64,000 nucleotides of DNA from Herbiconiux daphne (lineage in GTDB: Bacteria; Actinomycetota; Actinomycetes; Actinomycetales; Microbacteriaceae), in the NCBI RefSeq assembly GCF_024979295.1, contig NZ_JANLCJ010000006.1, forward strand, positions 186,001-250,000, given 5' to 3'. Position 1 is the first letter of the stretch; each line of letters starts with the position of its first letter. This document shows, one piece after another, positions 16,689 through 25,686 of the stretch. The position numbers and the translations under genes are program-made. The notes under the pieces were generated by a model. That model was given only the letters and a program-made list of their open reading frames with translations, did no database searches and was not told the origin of the DNA.

Positions 16689-17548
16689 TCCGCCAACTGC
16701 TGCTCTCGTCGCGCCCGCTGTCGTGGGTGAACACCGCGTTCCCGTTCGCGGCCGGCTACCTGATGACCACGCGCGAGGTCGACCTCGTGTTCGTGCTCGG
16801 CACGCTCTACTTCCTCATTCCCTACAACCTCGCGATGTACGGCATCAACGACGTGTTCGACTACGAGTCCGACCTGCGCAACCCGCGCAAGGGCGGGGTC
16901 GAAGGCGCCGTGCTCGACCGGTCGTTGCATCGCGTGACGTTGTGGGCCGTCGTGATCACCAACGTGCCCTTCCTGGTGTTCCTCGTGGCGGTGGGGTCGC
17001 CGTTGTCGTGGCTGGTGCTCGCCGTGAGCGTGTTCGCCCTGATCGCCTACAGCGCGCCCGGCCTGCGGTTCAAGGAGCGGCCGTTCATCGACTCGCTCAC
17101 CTCCAGCACCCACTTCGTGAGCCCCGCCGTCTACGGTCTCGTGCTGGCGGGCGCCGTCTTCACCCCCGGGCTCTGGGCGGTGCTCGGCGCCTTCTTCCTC
17201 TGGGGCATCGCGAGCCACGCCTTCGGTGCGGTGCAAGACATCGTGGCTGACCGCGAGGGCGGCATCGGCTCGATCGCCACGGTGATCGGCGGCCCGGCCA
17301 CCGTGCGCTTCGCGTTCGCGGCCTACCTGCTCGCCGGAGTGCTCCTGCTCGTCACCCCCTGGCCCGGCCCGCTCGCCGCCGTGCTCGCCCTCCCTTATGC
17401 GCTCAGCATCGTGCCGTTCTGGTCAGTTCGAGACGCGGATGCCGAGAGCGCCAACGCCGGCTGGCGCCGCTTCCTGCTGCTCAACTTCGTGAGCGGGTTC
17501 CTCGTGACGCTGCTGCTCATCTTCACCTGGTTGCTCACCTCGTACTAG
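16685..17548 (+). CDS. crtEb: Lycopene elongase / UbiA-family prenyltransferase
   Basis: 287 residues with about eight membrane segments. The first Asp-rich motif is NDVFDYESD and the second is DIVADREGG, both hallmarks of UbiA-type prenyltransferases; WVNTAFPFAAGYLMTT is the usual CrtEb-like N-terminus. It adds DMAPP units to C40 lycopene to make C50 flavuxanthin-type precursors, which CrtYe/CrtYf then cyclise (decaprenoxanthin-like products). It is the last gene of the operon. Confidence 0.9.
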   Translation: MIRQLLLSSRPLSWVNTAFPFAAGYLMTTREVDLVFVLGTLYFLIPYNLAMYGINDVFDYESDLRNPRKGGVEGAVLDRSLHRVTLWAVVITNVPFLVFLVAVGSPLSWLVLAVSVFALIAYSAPGLRFKERPFIDSLTSSTHFVSPAVYGLVLAGAVFTPGLWAVLGAFFLWGIASHAFGAVQDIVADREGGIGSIATVIGGPATVRFAFAAYLLAGVLLLVTPWPGPLAAVLALPYALSIVPFWSVRDADAESANAGWRRFLLLNFVSGFLVTLLLIFTWLLTSY

Positions 17549-17622
17549 CGAGGCGGCCGCTCGCCGGGCGGTGCCCGCCTGCGCGGCGCTGAGCGCGCAT
17601 TCGATCTGCCTAGAATCGGTGG

Positions 17623-19092
17623 ATGAAACGCCCGACCTGGCTCACGAACGCGCAGCACCGCCCGCGCGTTCTGCTGGCGGCGGCAGCGGCCTGCGCGGTC
17701 ATCGCCCTCGCCGCGGCCACGGTGTCGGTCTGGGCTCTCACCAACGACAAGGCCGGTGCGTCGCAGACCATGGTGCTGTCACCGGATGCCGCGGCCGGGG
17801 CATCCGGGTCGGGCGTCGAATCCGGCCCCGGGCTTCGGCTCACCCGTCAGGCCGGCGCACCCCAGACCGAAGCGGCCCTGAGCTTCGGGCACACCACCGA
17901 TCGCGCCGTGCCGAGCCCGGATCGCCGCCTCGACGCCGCTATGCGCATGCCGTTCGAGCTCGGTGTCGACGCCGATTCGTTCCGGGTGCACGTGCGCAAC
18001 TGGCAGTACAACAGCGAAGAGACCTTCCCCACCCCGGTCACGCTCACCGGCGTCTACGTGGGAGAGCAGGTCGTCACCGGCGAAGCCGGCCAGACGGGCT
18101 CGTTCGCCGACACCCCGATCGGCGTCTCCGGCACCGCGAACCTCTCGACGGCCGGGTTCGTGTCGGACTGGATCACCCCCGAACAGACCGAACTCGACGC
18201 CCACACCAGCTACCTGCTCTCCCTCGGTTTCACGGCACCGGCCGGCGCGACGCTCGCGACGAACCCCGGCCTGTCGTGGCTTTCCACCGCCGACGGAGCC
18301 TCCGCGCTCGCCGGCTCCGCCGCGGCGCAGGGAGTGGCCGGCCAGGTCAGCTACTTCGACATCTGGATCGAGTACCGCTACTCGGGTGACGCTCCGCTGA
18401 TGGTGAGCATCGGGCATTCGCTCAACGCTCCGGGCAGCTACGACACCGCACAGTTCCCCACCCACGGCGAGCAGACCGCATGGTCGCAGCAATGGGCGCT
18501 GAGCAACGACGCGGCCGCGATCAGCTTCGCGTCGCCGGGAGCCGAGACTCCCGTGTTCGCCCGGGATGCCGCGAAGTGGCGCGAGTTCGGCGATCTCGAT
18601 CCCGACATCGTCACCATCTGGGCGGCATCCAACGACATCGCCCACGGCCGGCCGCTCGCCGACATCCAGCGCGACTGGGGTTCGATCGTCACCCATGTGC
18701 ACGCCCTGTGGCCCGACGCCGTGGTGTACGCCATGACCGAGCCGCCGCGCAATCTCACCGGCGCCGAAGAGGAGACCCGCCTGGCCTGGAACGCGTGGCT
18801 CTCGCTCGGCCCCTTCGGCGTCGACCGCGTGCTCGACGCCGACTACGCGCTGCGCGACCCGCTGGCGCCCTCGACCCTGCGGCCCGACGTGAACGCCGAC
18901 GGCATCCACTTCACCGCTCGCGGGCACTCCCTGGTGGCCGGCCTCATCCCGGCCCCGCGCTCCGACGGCGACCGCGGCGACACCGACGCTGACAACGAAG
19001 GCACCGGCACCGACAGCGGTGGCACCGGCACCGGCAGCGACAGCGGCTCCGACAGCAACAACGAGAGCGACAGCGACACCGACGGCAACTGA
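17623..19092 (+). CDS. Secreted SGNH/GDSL-like hydrolase
   Basis: 489 residues with a membrane-spanning signal anchor (residues about 17-40). After a beta-rich N-terminal part, the hydrolase blocks appear: SIGHSLNAPGSY (block I, Ser nucleophile, with His in place of the usual Asp of GDS), IWAASNDIAHG (block III Asn) and ADGIHFTARGH (block V Asp-x-x-His). The C-terminus is a low-complexity Asp/Ser/Gly/Thr tail of about 40 residues. A role in trimming cell-surface esters is likely. It starts 74 bp after crtEb and has its own start region. Confidence 0.8.
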   Translation: MKRPTWLTNAQHRPRVLLAAAAACAVIALAAATVSVWALTNDKAGASQTMVLSPDAAAGASGSGVESGPGLRLTRQAGAPQTEAALSFGHTTDRAVPSPDRRLDAAMRMPFELGVDADSFRVHVRNWQYNSEETFPTPVTLTGVYVGEQVVTGEAGQTGSFADTPIGVSGTANLSTAGFVSDWITPEQTELDAHTSYLLSLGFTAPAGATLATNPGLSWLSTADGASALAGSAAAQGVAGQVSYFDIWIEYRYSGDAPLMVSIGHSLNAPGSYDTAQFPTHGEQTAWSQQWALSNDAAAISFASPGAETPVFARDAAKWREFGDLDPDIVTIWAASNDIAHGRPLADIQRDWGSIVTHVHALWPDAVVYAMTEPPRNLTGAEEETRLAWNAWLSLGPFGVDRVLDADYALRDPLAPSTLRPDVNADGIHFTARGHSLVAGLIPAPRSDGDRGDTDADNEGTGTDSGGTGTGSDSGSDSNNESDSDTDGN

Positions 19093-19095
19093 CCG

Positions 19096-20490
19096 TCACA
19101 CCGCCGCGCGAAACGCCTCGAAGTCGGCGAGCGACTGGTCGGCGTAGTCGAGCGCCCAGTCCGCGACGGCCCGATCGAACTCCCGCGACGCGCCCAGATA
19201 ACCGGCGACGACGGGGGCATCCAGACTCTGCGCGTGGGCGCGAGCGAGAACCGTGCCGCACCCTCTGGCGTAGGTGATGAACTGCTCGGCCGCGAGTCGT
19301 GCGGTGTCGATCGATCCCTTCATGTCACGGAACTGCCGCACGTAGAAGTCGCGCCCGCCGAACCGCAGATAGCCGAGAAACGGGTCCGAGACGGCCTGCA
19401 GGATGCGCTGATTGTCGACCACGCGCCGGCCTTCCGACCAGCGGCTCCGCTCGTCACCCCCGATCGCGCGCGAGACGATGCGGGCGGCGCGGGCGCCTGT
19501 GCCGCCGTAGGTCTCGAGCACCGAGGTCTGCGCCTCTTTCACTTGCAGCACGAGCGATTCGCCGGCCGGCCCGGTGAGGACGAGGATGTAGCAGCGCGTG
19601 CCGACGCTGCCGACCCCTACGACCCGCATGGCCAGGTCGGAGAGCACGAAATGCGACAGCAGCAGCGCGATGTCGGCGGGCACGGTCGTGCGGTAGCGCT
19701 CGAAGAGCTCCTCCACCTCGGTCTCGACTGCCTCGGGCACGTGCGTGAGCACGGGCGGGTCTTCGACGATCAGCAGGGTGCCGTCGTCGAGCCGGGTGGA
19801 GATCTTCTCGACATAAGCACTCGACGTGCGCCGCCTGGCCTGCCGGGTGGCCTTATCGAGCACCTTCTGTGCCGCCGAGTCGAGCTCGGGGTGCAGCTCG
19901 TCGGTGTCGATGCGGGTGTAGTAGCGCTCGAGCGCATTGATTCGCATCATTTCGCGCAAGCCGGTGCGGTAGGCCGTCGCCGTGGCGAGCGCCGCGCGCC
20001 GAACCGCCTTCTCGCCGAGCCTCGCGTCGCGCGCGCCGATGACGGCGCTGGTGACCAGACGTTTGACGTCCCATTCCCAGGGCGCCGGCGCCGCCTCGTC
20101 GAAGTCGTTGAGGTCGAACACGAGGCTGCGCTGTGGCGACGCGAAGAACCCGAAGTTGCTGAGGTGCGCGTCGCCGCAGCTCACGACGTCGATGCCGGTC
20201 GTGGGCGATCCGGCGAGATCGGCCGCCATGATGCCCGCTGTTCCGCGGTAGAACGCGAACGGGCTCTGCAGCATGCGTTCGCGTCGCAGCGGCACCAGGT
20301 GCTCGAGCCGGTCGGCGTTCTGCTCGGCCAAGATCGCGAGCGGATCGCGACCGGATGCCGTCGGCCGGCCACCCTCGCGGTGCATCGAACGGGGAACAGA
20401 GTCGCGGAGTGCCCGTCCGCGAGCCGTGGCCTCCGCGATCGTGAGGTGACGGCCGTGCTCGTGCTGCAGACGGCTCAAGTGGGTGCTCAT
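19096..20490 (-). CDS. DUF2252 family protein (kinase-like fold)
   Basis: 464 residues. SCGDAHLSNFGFF carries the H-x-x-N catalytic-loop-like motif and VFDLNDFDEAAP the DFD metal-binding-like motif of DUF2252, a family with a protein-kinase/aminoglycoside-phosphotransferase-like fold. PSSTG-type flanking elements (DPLAILAEQNADRLEHLVP, QSPFAFYRGTAG) also fit. The substrate is unknown. It is convergent with the SGNH hydrolase gene (three bases between the stops) and divergent from the APC permease gene. Confidence 0.9.
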   Translation of the reverse strand: MSTHLSRLQHEHGRHLTIAEATARGRALRDSVPRSMHREGGRPTASGRDPLAILAEQNADRLEHLVPLRRERMLQSPFAFYRGTAGIMAADLAGSPTTGIDVVSCGDAHLSNFGFFASPQRSLVFDLNDFDEAAPAPWEWDVKRLVTSAVIGARDARLGEKAVRRAALATATAYRTGLREMMRINALERYYTRIDTDELHPELDSAAQKVLDKATRQARRRTSSAYVEKISTRLDDGTLLIVEDPPVLTHVPEAVETEVEELFERYRTTVPADIALLLSHFVLSDLAMRVVGVGSVGTRCYILVLTGPAGESLVLQVKEAQTSVLETYGGTGARAARIVSRAIGGDERSRWSEGRRVVDNQRILQAVSDPFLGYLRFGGRDFYVRQFRDMKGSIDTARLAAEQFITYARGCGTVLARAHAQSLDAPVVAGYLGASREFDRAVADWALDYADQSLADFEAFRAAV

Positions 20491-20559
20491 GGCGCAACGT
20501 TATCGGCCGGGGGCGGGCCGCGACATCCGCAGTTCACCGGCCCGCGGTACTCTGCGGGC

Positions 20560-21858
20560 GTGACCGCCTCGACCCCCCTCGCGCGCCGGCTCGGCCTCGG
20601 CGACGCCGTATTCATCGGGCTGGGCGCCATGATCGGCGCCGGCGTGTTCTCGGCCTTCGCTCCCGCGGCCGCCGCGGCCGGCGCGGGCCTGCTGGTGGGG
20701 TTGGCGATCGCCGCGGTCGTCGCCTATTGCAACGCCACGTCGTCGGCGCAGCTCGCGGCGGTCTACCCGGCCGCCGGCGGCACCTACGTCTACGGGCGTG
20801 AGCGGCTGGGCCCCTGGTGGGGGTTCGCCGCCGGCTGGAGCTTCGTCATCGGCAAGACGGCCAGCTGCGCGGCGATGGCGCTGACGTTCGCGGCCTACGC
20901 GGTTCCGGATGCCTGGGGCCGGCCGGTCGCGGCGGCGGCCGTCGCAGCGCTGGTGCTGGTGAACTCGTTCGGGGTCACGCGCACGGCCTTCGTGGCGCGG
21001 GTGATCGTGGTGGCGGTGCTCGCGGTGCTGGCGATCGTCGTGGCATCGGGCCTCTGGGGCGGCGGGGCGGATGCCGCGGCAACGGCTGTCACGGCTGTCA
21101 CCTCCGACGGGGCATCCGGGGCAGCAGTGGGCGCGGCATCCGTCACCGTTTACGGAGTCTTGCAGGCCGCGGGGCTGCTGTTCTTCGCGTTCGCCGGGTA
21201 TGCGCGCATCGCCACCATGGGCGAGGAGGTGCGTGACCCCGCCCGCACCATCCCGCGGGCGATCGGCATCGCGTTCGGGGTGGCGGTGGTGGTCTACGCG
21301 GCGATCGGGGTCACCGCCCTGGCCGCCCTGGGGCCCGCGGGGCTGGCGTCCGCGAGCGATCCGCTGGCATCGGCGGTGGTGGCCAACGGCTGGGCGTGGG
21401 CGGTTCCCGTCGTCACCGTCGGCGCGGCGCTCGCTTCGCTCGGCGCGCTGCTCGCCCTCATCGCCGGGGTCGGCCGCACCACGCTCGCCATGGCGCGCGA
21501 GGGCGATCTTCCGCGTTGGCTGAGCGCGGTGCATCCGCGATATTCGGTGCCGCGTCGGGCCGAGTTCGTGCTCGGTGCCATCGTGGTGGTGCTGGTGCTG
21601 ACGGTCGACCTGCGCGGAGCGATCGGATTCTCGTCGTTCGGCGTGCTGCTCTACTACTTCGTGGCGAACACCGCCGCCCTCACGCAGCCGCGGGAGCACC
21701 GCCGCTATTGGCGGCCGCTTCCGGTGCTGGGGGCGATCGGATGCCTCGTGCTCGTGGTGACGCTGCCACCGGTCGCGATCGTGGTCGGCGTGGGCGTGCT
21801 GGCGGTCGGGGTGGTCGTGCGGCTCGTGGCCCGGCGACTCGCGCGGCGGGCAGGCTGA
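20560..21858 (+). CDS. APC-family amino acid permease
   Basis: 432 residues with about twelve membrane segments. The N-terminal GLGAMIGAGVFSAFAPA is the classical unwound TM1 substrate-binding motif of the APC superfamily. FFAFAGYARIATMGEEVRDPARTIPRAI is the TM6/loop signature. The GTG at 20560 gives the expected short N-terminus. Substrate specificity is not evident and no catabolic partner is adjacent. Confidence 0.88.
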   Translation: MTASTPLARRLGLGDAVFIGLGAMIGAGVFSAFAPAAAAAGAGLLVGLAIAAVVAYCNATSSAQLAAVYPAAGGTYVYGRERLGPWWGFAAGWSFVIGKTASCAAMALTFAAYAVPDAWGRPVAAAAVAALVLVNSFGVTRTAFVARVIVVAVLAVLAIVVASGLWGGGADAAATAVTAVTSDGASGAAVGAASVTVYGVLQAAGLLFFAFAGYARIATMGEEVRDPARTIPRAIGIAFGVAVVVYAAIGVTALAALGPAGLASASDPLASAVVANGWAWAVPVVTVGAALASLGALLALIAGVGRTTLAMAREGDLPRWLSAVHPRYSVPRRAEFVLGAIVVVLVLTVDLRGAIGFSSFGVLLYYFVANTAALTQPREHRRYWRPLPVLGAIGCLVLVVTLPPVAIVVGVGVLAVGVVVRLVARRLARRAG

Positions 21859-21888
21859 AGCGGGGCGCCGCCGAAAGGGCGCCCCGCT
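21859..21888. terminator. Bidirectional hairpin between APC permease and chaplin-like gene
   Basis: AGCGGGGCGCC and GGCGCCCCGCT form a perfect 11-bp stem around an 8-base loop, starting immediately after the permease stop. The site lies between convergent genes and can serve both. Confidence 0.75.
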
Positions 21889-21935
21889 CAACACTGTTCT
21901 CAGATCAGCACTGCTGCCGCGTCAGCGACCGGATG

Positions 21936-24158
21936 TCACTTCTCGAGTGTCGTCCGGCGCGTCAGCCGCATCAGTCCGAAGCCCGCGAGCACCAGCAGCA
22001 CCAGTCCACCCACGAGCGGGAACGGGTTGCCACCGGTCAGCGCGAGGCTGCCCGAGTTGCCCGAGCCACCCGCCTGCGCGGCCAGCGGGGTGCTGGTCGA
22101 GCCCGACGGAACCGTGGTGCCCGGAGTCGTCGTCACGCCGGGCGTGGTCGGCTCACCGGGGTCGGTGGGGTTGGTGGGGTTGGTCGGATCGGTGGGGTTG
22201 GTCGGCGTCGTCGGGTCGGTGGGATCCGTCGGCGTCGTGGGATCGGTCGGATCGGTGGGATCCGTGGGATCGGTCGGATCCGTGGGATCCGTAGGGTCCG
22301 TAGGGTCCGTAGGGTCGGTCGGGTCGGTGGGATCGGTCGGGTCCGTCGGGCCGGTGGGATCCGTCGGAACGGTCACCGTCGATCCCCCGGTGGTGCAGTC
22401 CCCGATGACGCAGACGGCGTTGCCGCCGATCGTGATCGGAAGATCGATGCCCGGGATGATCTGGTTTCCGCCGCCGATGCTGCCGTCACCGTCGGTGACG
22501 ATCGTTCCGGTGCCCGAACCCGTCTCGGTGGTGACGGTCGAACCGTCGGTCTCCGAGTCGCCGATCACCGAGACGGCGTTGCCGCCGACGGTGACCGGGA
22601 TGCCCAGATCAGGGATGATCTGGTTTCCGCCGGCGATGCTGCCGTGACCCGTGGTGGTCGATCCGCCGTTGCCAACTGAGCCGTTGCCGGTGGTGGTGGT
22701 GACGTCGGAGTCGCTCGACGAGGAGTCGCCGATCACTGAGATGGCGTTGCCGCCGACGGTGACCGGGATGCCCAGATCGGGGATGATCTGGTTTCCGCCG
22801 GCGATGCTGCCGTGACCCGTGGTGGTCGATCCGCCGTTGCCAACTGAGCCGTTGCCGGTGGTGGTGGTGACGTCGGAGTCGCTCGACGAGGAGTCGCCGA
22901 TCACTGAGATGGCGTTGCCGCCGACGGTGACCGGGATGCCCAGATCGGGGATGATCTGGTTGCCGCCGGCGATGCTGTCGTCACCCGTGGTGGTCGATCC
23001 GCCGTTGCCACCTGAGCCGTTGCCGGTGGTGGTGACGTCGGAGTCGCTCGACGAGGAGTCGCCGATCACCGAGATGGCGTTGCCGCCGACGGTGACCGGG
23101 ATGCCCAGATCGGGGATGATCTGGTTGCCGCCGGCGATGCTGTCGCTCCCCGTGGTGGTCGATCCGCCGCCACCACCTGAGCCGTTGCCGGTGGTGGTGG
23201 CGACGTCGGAGTCGCTCGACGACGAGTCGCCGACCACCGAGATGCCGTTACCGCCGACCGTGACGGGTAGGTCGACGACGGGCGCGATCTGGTTGCCGCC
23301 GGCGACGCTGTCCTCTCCGCTGGTGCTGGAGCCGTCTCCGGCGCTGGTGCTGCCGGAGCCCGAGGTGCCGGCGCCGCCGTCGGTGGTGCTGACGTCGGAG
23401 TCGCTCGACGACGAGTCGCCGATGACCGAGATGCCGTTACCGCCGACGGTGACCGGGATGCCCAGGTCGATCGGCAGCTGGTTGCCACCGCCGACGCTGT
23501 CCTCACCCGAGGTGGTGGGGGCGGCTTCGGAGCCCGCCGCGGCGGAATCCGTGGTGGTGGAGTTGGCGGCATCCGTCGACGACGAGTCGCCGATCACCGA
23601 GACGGCATTGCCGCCGACGACCACCGGAACCGACACATCGATCGGAACCTGGTTGCCGCCGGCCACACTGTCGTCACCCGACGTGGTCGCGGGCGCAGCG
23701 GCATCGGGCGCCTCTGCGTTCGCGGCCGGAGCCGGGTCGGTCGCCGGAGCCGGGTCGGCCACCGGAGCGTCGTCGGTGATGGTGCTGGTGGCGTCGGTCG
23801 ATGTCGAGTCGCCGATCACCGAGACGGCGTTGCCGCCCACGGTGACGGGGATGTCGACATCCACGACCGCCTGATTGCCGCCGAGCAGGCTGTCGGCACC
23901 GGAGGTCGAGAGCTCGACCGGCACCGAGGCCGCCTGTTCGGTCGACGCCGACGAGTCGGAGCTGCCCGAGTCGCCGATCACCGAGACGGCGTTGCCGCTC
24001 AGGTCGATGGGCAGGTCGATCGAGACGATCGCCTGATTGCCGGCTGCTGCGCCGTCGTCACCGCTGGTCTCAGCGGCATTCGCGACGCCCGCGCCGAGAG
24101 CGCACAGGCCCCCGGTGATGAGGACTGTCCACAGCCCTCGCGAGACGAATTTATTCAT
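21936..24158 (-). CDS. Sortase-anchored chaplin-like repeat surface protein
   Basis: 740 residues from the ATG at 24158 (GGAGAG upstream). A signal peptide ends near ANAAETSG. Ten chaplin-like repeats follow, each about 45-75 residues, with the pattern SGxDSxxGGNQxxxDxxIPVTVGGNAxSVIGDS plus an acidic Ser/Thr linker. Repeats 6-8 are nearly identical, with a DNA period of 165-168 bp. Only the tenth carries the Cys pair (NAVCVIGDC) seen in chaplins. Next come a Thr-Asp-Pro tract (about residues 595-672), a sorting motif LALTGG near residue 705, a hydrophobic helix and a basic tail. I infer wall anchoring with a stalk. The related function in Streptomyces is amyloid-like hydrophobic surface coats. 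Confidence 0.85.
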   Translation of the reverse strand: MNKFVSRGLWTVLITGGLCALGAGVANAAETSGDDGAAAGNQAIVSIDLPIDLSGNAVSVIGDSGSSDSSASTEQAASVPVELSTSGADSLLGGNQAVVDVDIPVTVGGNAVSVIGDSTSTDATSTITDDAPVADPAPATDPAPAANAEAPDAAAPATTSGDDSVAGGNQVPIDVSVPVVVGGNAVSVIGDSSSTDAANSTTTDSAAAGSEAAPTTSGEDSVGGGNQLPIDLGIPVTVGGNGISVIGDSSSSDSDVSTTDGGAGTSGSGSTSAGDGSSTSGEDSVAGGNQIAPVVDLPVTVGGNGISVVGDSSSSDSDVATTTGNGSGGGGGSTTTGSDSIAGGNQIIPDLGIPVTVGGNAISVIGDSSSSDSDVTTTGNGSGGNGGSTTTGDDSIAGGNQIIPDLGIPVTVGGNAISVIGDSSSSDSDVTTTTGNGSVGNGGSTTTGHGSIAGGNQIIPDLGIPVTVGGNAISVIGDSSSSDSDVTTTTGNGSVGNGGSTTTGHGSIAGGNQIIPDLGIPVTVGGNAVSVIGDSETDGSTVTTETGSGTGTIVTDGDGSIGGGNQIIPGIDLPITIGGNAVCVIGDCTTGGSTVTVPTDPTGPTDPTDPTDPTDPTDPTDPTDPTDPTDPTDPTDPTDPTTPTDPTDPTTPTNPTDPTNPTNPTDPGEPTTPGVTTTPGTTVPSGSTSTPLAAQAGGSGNSGSLALTGGNPFPLVGGLVLLVLAGFGLMRLTRRTTLEK

Positions 24159-24266
24159 GAGTTGAACTCTCCATAACGATTGAATGAGGATGCTCCGATG
24201 CGACGGCACAGCGCCGCGGCAGGAGACTTCGGTCCGTTCTCCGCGCGCAGGCGGAGCGGGCCTCAC

Positions 24267-25535
24267 TCAGTCAGGAGAGGTGTCGGTGTCGTAAACAGGC
24301 GACGACGGCAGTTCGTCGTTCACCGCCCGACCCGAGAGTGTTGCGAAGGCGGACGCGAAGACCGCGCCCAGCAGAAGATCAGAAGCGACGGATGCCGCGG
24401 CGGCGGGTCCCGACGAAGCCCCACCGCTCGACGAACCCGACGTCGGCAGCGCCCCACCGCTGGCGGGGCCGAGCGGGCCCCACGCACCGCCCGGAGCCGC
24501 CGGGCGGAACGGCAGACCACCGGAGCCGGCCAGGCCGGCCAGACCCACCGCGGCGGCCGCGGCGATGCCGAGGAGTGCCGCCGATTCGGAGGCGCCCGAC
24601 CCGAAGAACGAGCCGGTCGAGATGAGGGCGGCCCCGACGACGGCCGCAGGGGCCGACGACGCAGGCGCGCTGGGGCTCGTCGGCACAGCCGGGCCGAGCG
24701 GCAGGCCGCCGGGGGAACCCACGCCCGATCCGCCAGCGGATCCCGAGCCGGGAAGGCCAGGAATGCCGGAACCCGGAAGACCGGAACCGGGAAGGCCCGG
24801 AATTCCGGGGATCCCGCCCGGCGCGCCACCGCCGGTGACGACCGGCGTCAGAGCGTCATTCGTGGCTGCAACCACGGGGGTCACGGCAGTCGCCGTGCCC
24901 TCGAGCACCGTGTCGACCGCGCTCGTGACGGGGGCGGTGATCGTGCCGACCGGCGCCGGCCCGACGATGTCGGACACCACCGGAACACCGGCCACGATTC
25001 CGTCGACCGCGTCGACGACGGGGTCGACCAGCTGCGAGACCGGTGCCGATGCGGCCAGCCCGGTGACGGCATCCGTCACGGCCGGAACAACCTCGGCCAC
25101 CTGACCGACCGGCGCCGCGACCGGCTCGGGAAGACTCTCGACGACGGGTGCGACCACCTCGTCGACCACGGGTGCGACGACCTCGTCGACGACCGGCACC
25201 GCCACGTCGCTCACGACAGGGGCGACGACCTCGTCCACGACGGGTGCGACGACTTCGTCGACGGCGGGCGTGACGACCTGCGACGTGGCGCCCGAGACGA
25301 TGTCGCCGACGCCCCCGGTGACGGCTCCGACCGTGTCGTCGAGGGAGCCGACGGTCTGCGAGACCGACTGGGTCACGCCACCGAGCAGCGATCCGACGGG
25401 GGAGTCGGCCTCGTCGGCAGAAGCAGAGGATGAGCCGAAGACGGCGCCCGCGATGATCCAGCAGGCAGCCAGGCCCGACGCGCCCAGACCGATGGCGAGC
25501 CACCGTCGGGACGGCTTTTCAATTGAACGATCCAC
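24267..25535 (-). CDS. Val/Pro-rich repeat surface or exported protein
   Basis: About 422 residues. The GTG at 25535 is chosen because AGGGGG lies eight bases upstream; a nearer GTG at 25544 would touch that site. An N-terminal hydrophobic segment (LAIGLGASGLAACWIIAGAVFG) should direct export. Repeats of VVDEVVAPV span roughly residues 90-140, followed by a Pro/Gly segment with GIPGLPGSG repeats and a C-terminal hydrophobic Ala-rich region. No domain is recognised. It lies 108 bp upstream of the chaplin-like gene on the same strand, suggesting a joint role at the cell surface. Confidence 0.65.
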   Translation of the reverse strand: MDRSIEKPSRRWLAIGLGASGLAACWIIAGAVFGSSSASADEADSPVGSLLGGVTQSVSQTVGSLDDTVGAVTGGVGDIVSGATSQVVTPAVDEVVAPVVDEVVAPVVSDVAVPVVDEVVAPVVDEVVAPVVESLPEPVAAPVGQVAEVVPAVTDAVTGLAASAPVSQLVDPVVDAVDGIVAGVPVVSDIVGPAPVGTITAPVTSAVDTVLEGTATAVTPVVAATNDALTPVVTGGGAPGGIPGIPGLPGSGLPGSGIPGLPGSGSAGGSGVGSPGGLPLGPAVPTSPSAPASSAPAAVVGAALISTGSFFGSGASESAALLGIAAAAAVGLAGLAGSGGLPFRPAAPGGAWGPLGPASGGALPTSGSSSGGASSGPAAAASVASDLLLGAVFASAFATLSGRAVNDELPSSPVYDTDTSPD

Positions 25536-25571
25536 GACAGTCACCCCCTGTGCTGGACGTTTCTTAATCCG

Positions 25572-25600
25572 ACACAACTCCCGTTTTCGACACGTGTCAA
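25572..25600 (-). promoter_or_regulatory. Candidate promoter of the surface-protein pair
   Basis: On the minus strand TTGACA (25595-25600) is followed after 17 bases by TTGTGT. The -35 is perfect but the -10 is weak. A 10-bp palindrome GACACGTGTC (25589-25598) overlaps the -35 and may be an operator. Confidence 0.4.
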
Positions 25601-25639
25601 GCCTTTTGACTACCGAATTGGGCAATTCTCACGTGAAAA

Positions 25640-25670
25640 AGGGGCCGGTGCGACTCGCGCACCGGCCCCT
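25640..25670 (-). terminator. Rho-independent terminator of the sigma factor gene
   Basis: AGGGGCCGGTGCG and CGCACCGGCCCCT form a perfect 13-bp stem with a 5-base loop. On the minus strand it is followed by TTTTT, 17 bases after the sigma gene stop. Confidence 0.9.
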
Positions 25671-25686
25671 CTCGAACACTCTCGCG

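Noticed and set aside
22140-23900. Tandem DNA repeats as a non-coding satellite or CRISPR
   Set aside because: The repeats stay in one frame, encode the chaplin-like repeats and have signal peptide and sorting signal at the ends.
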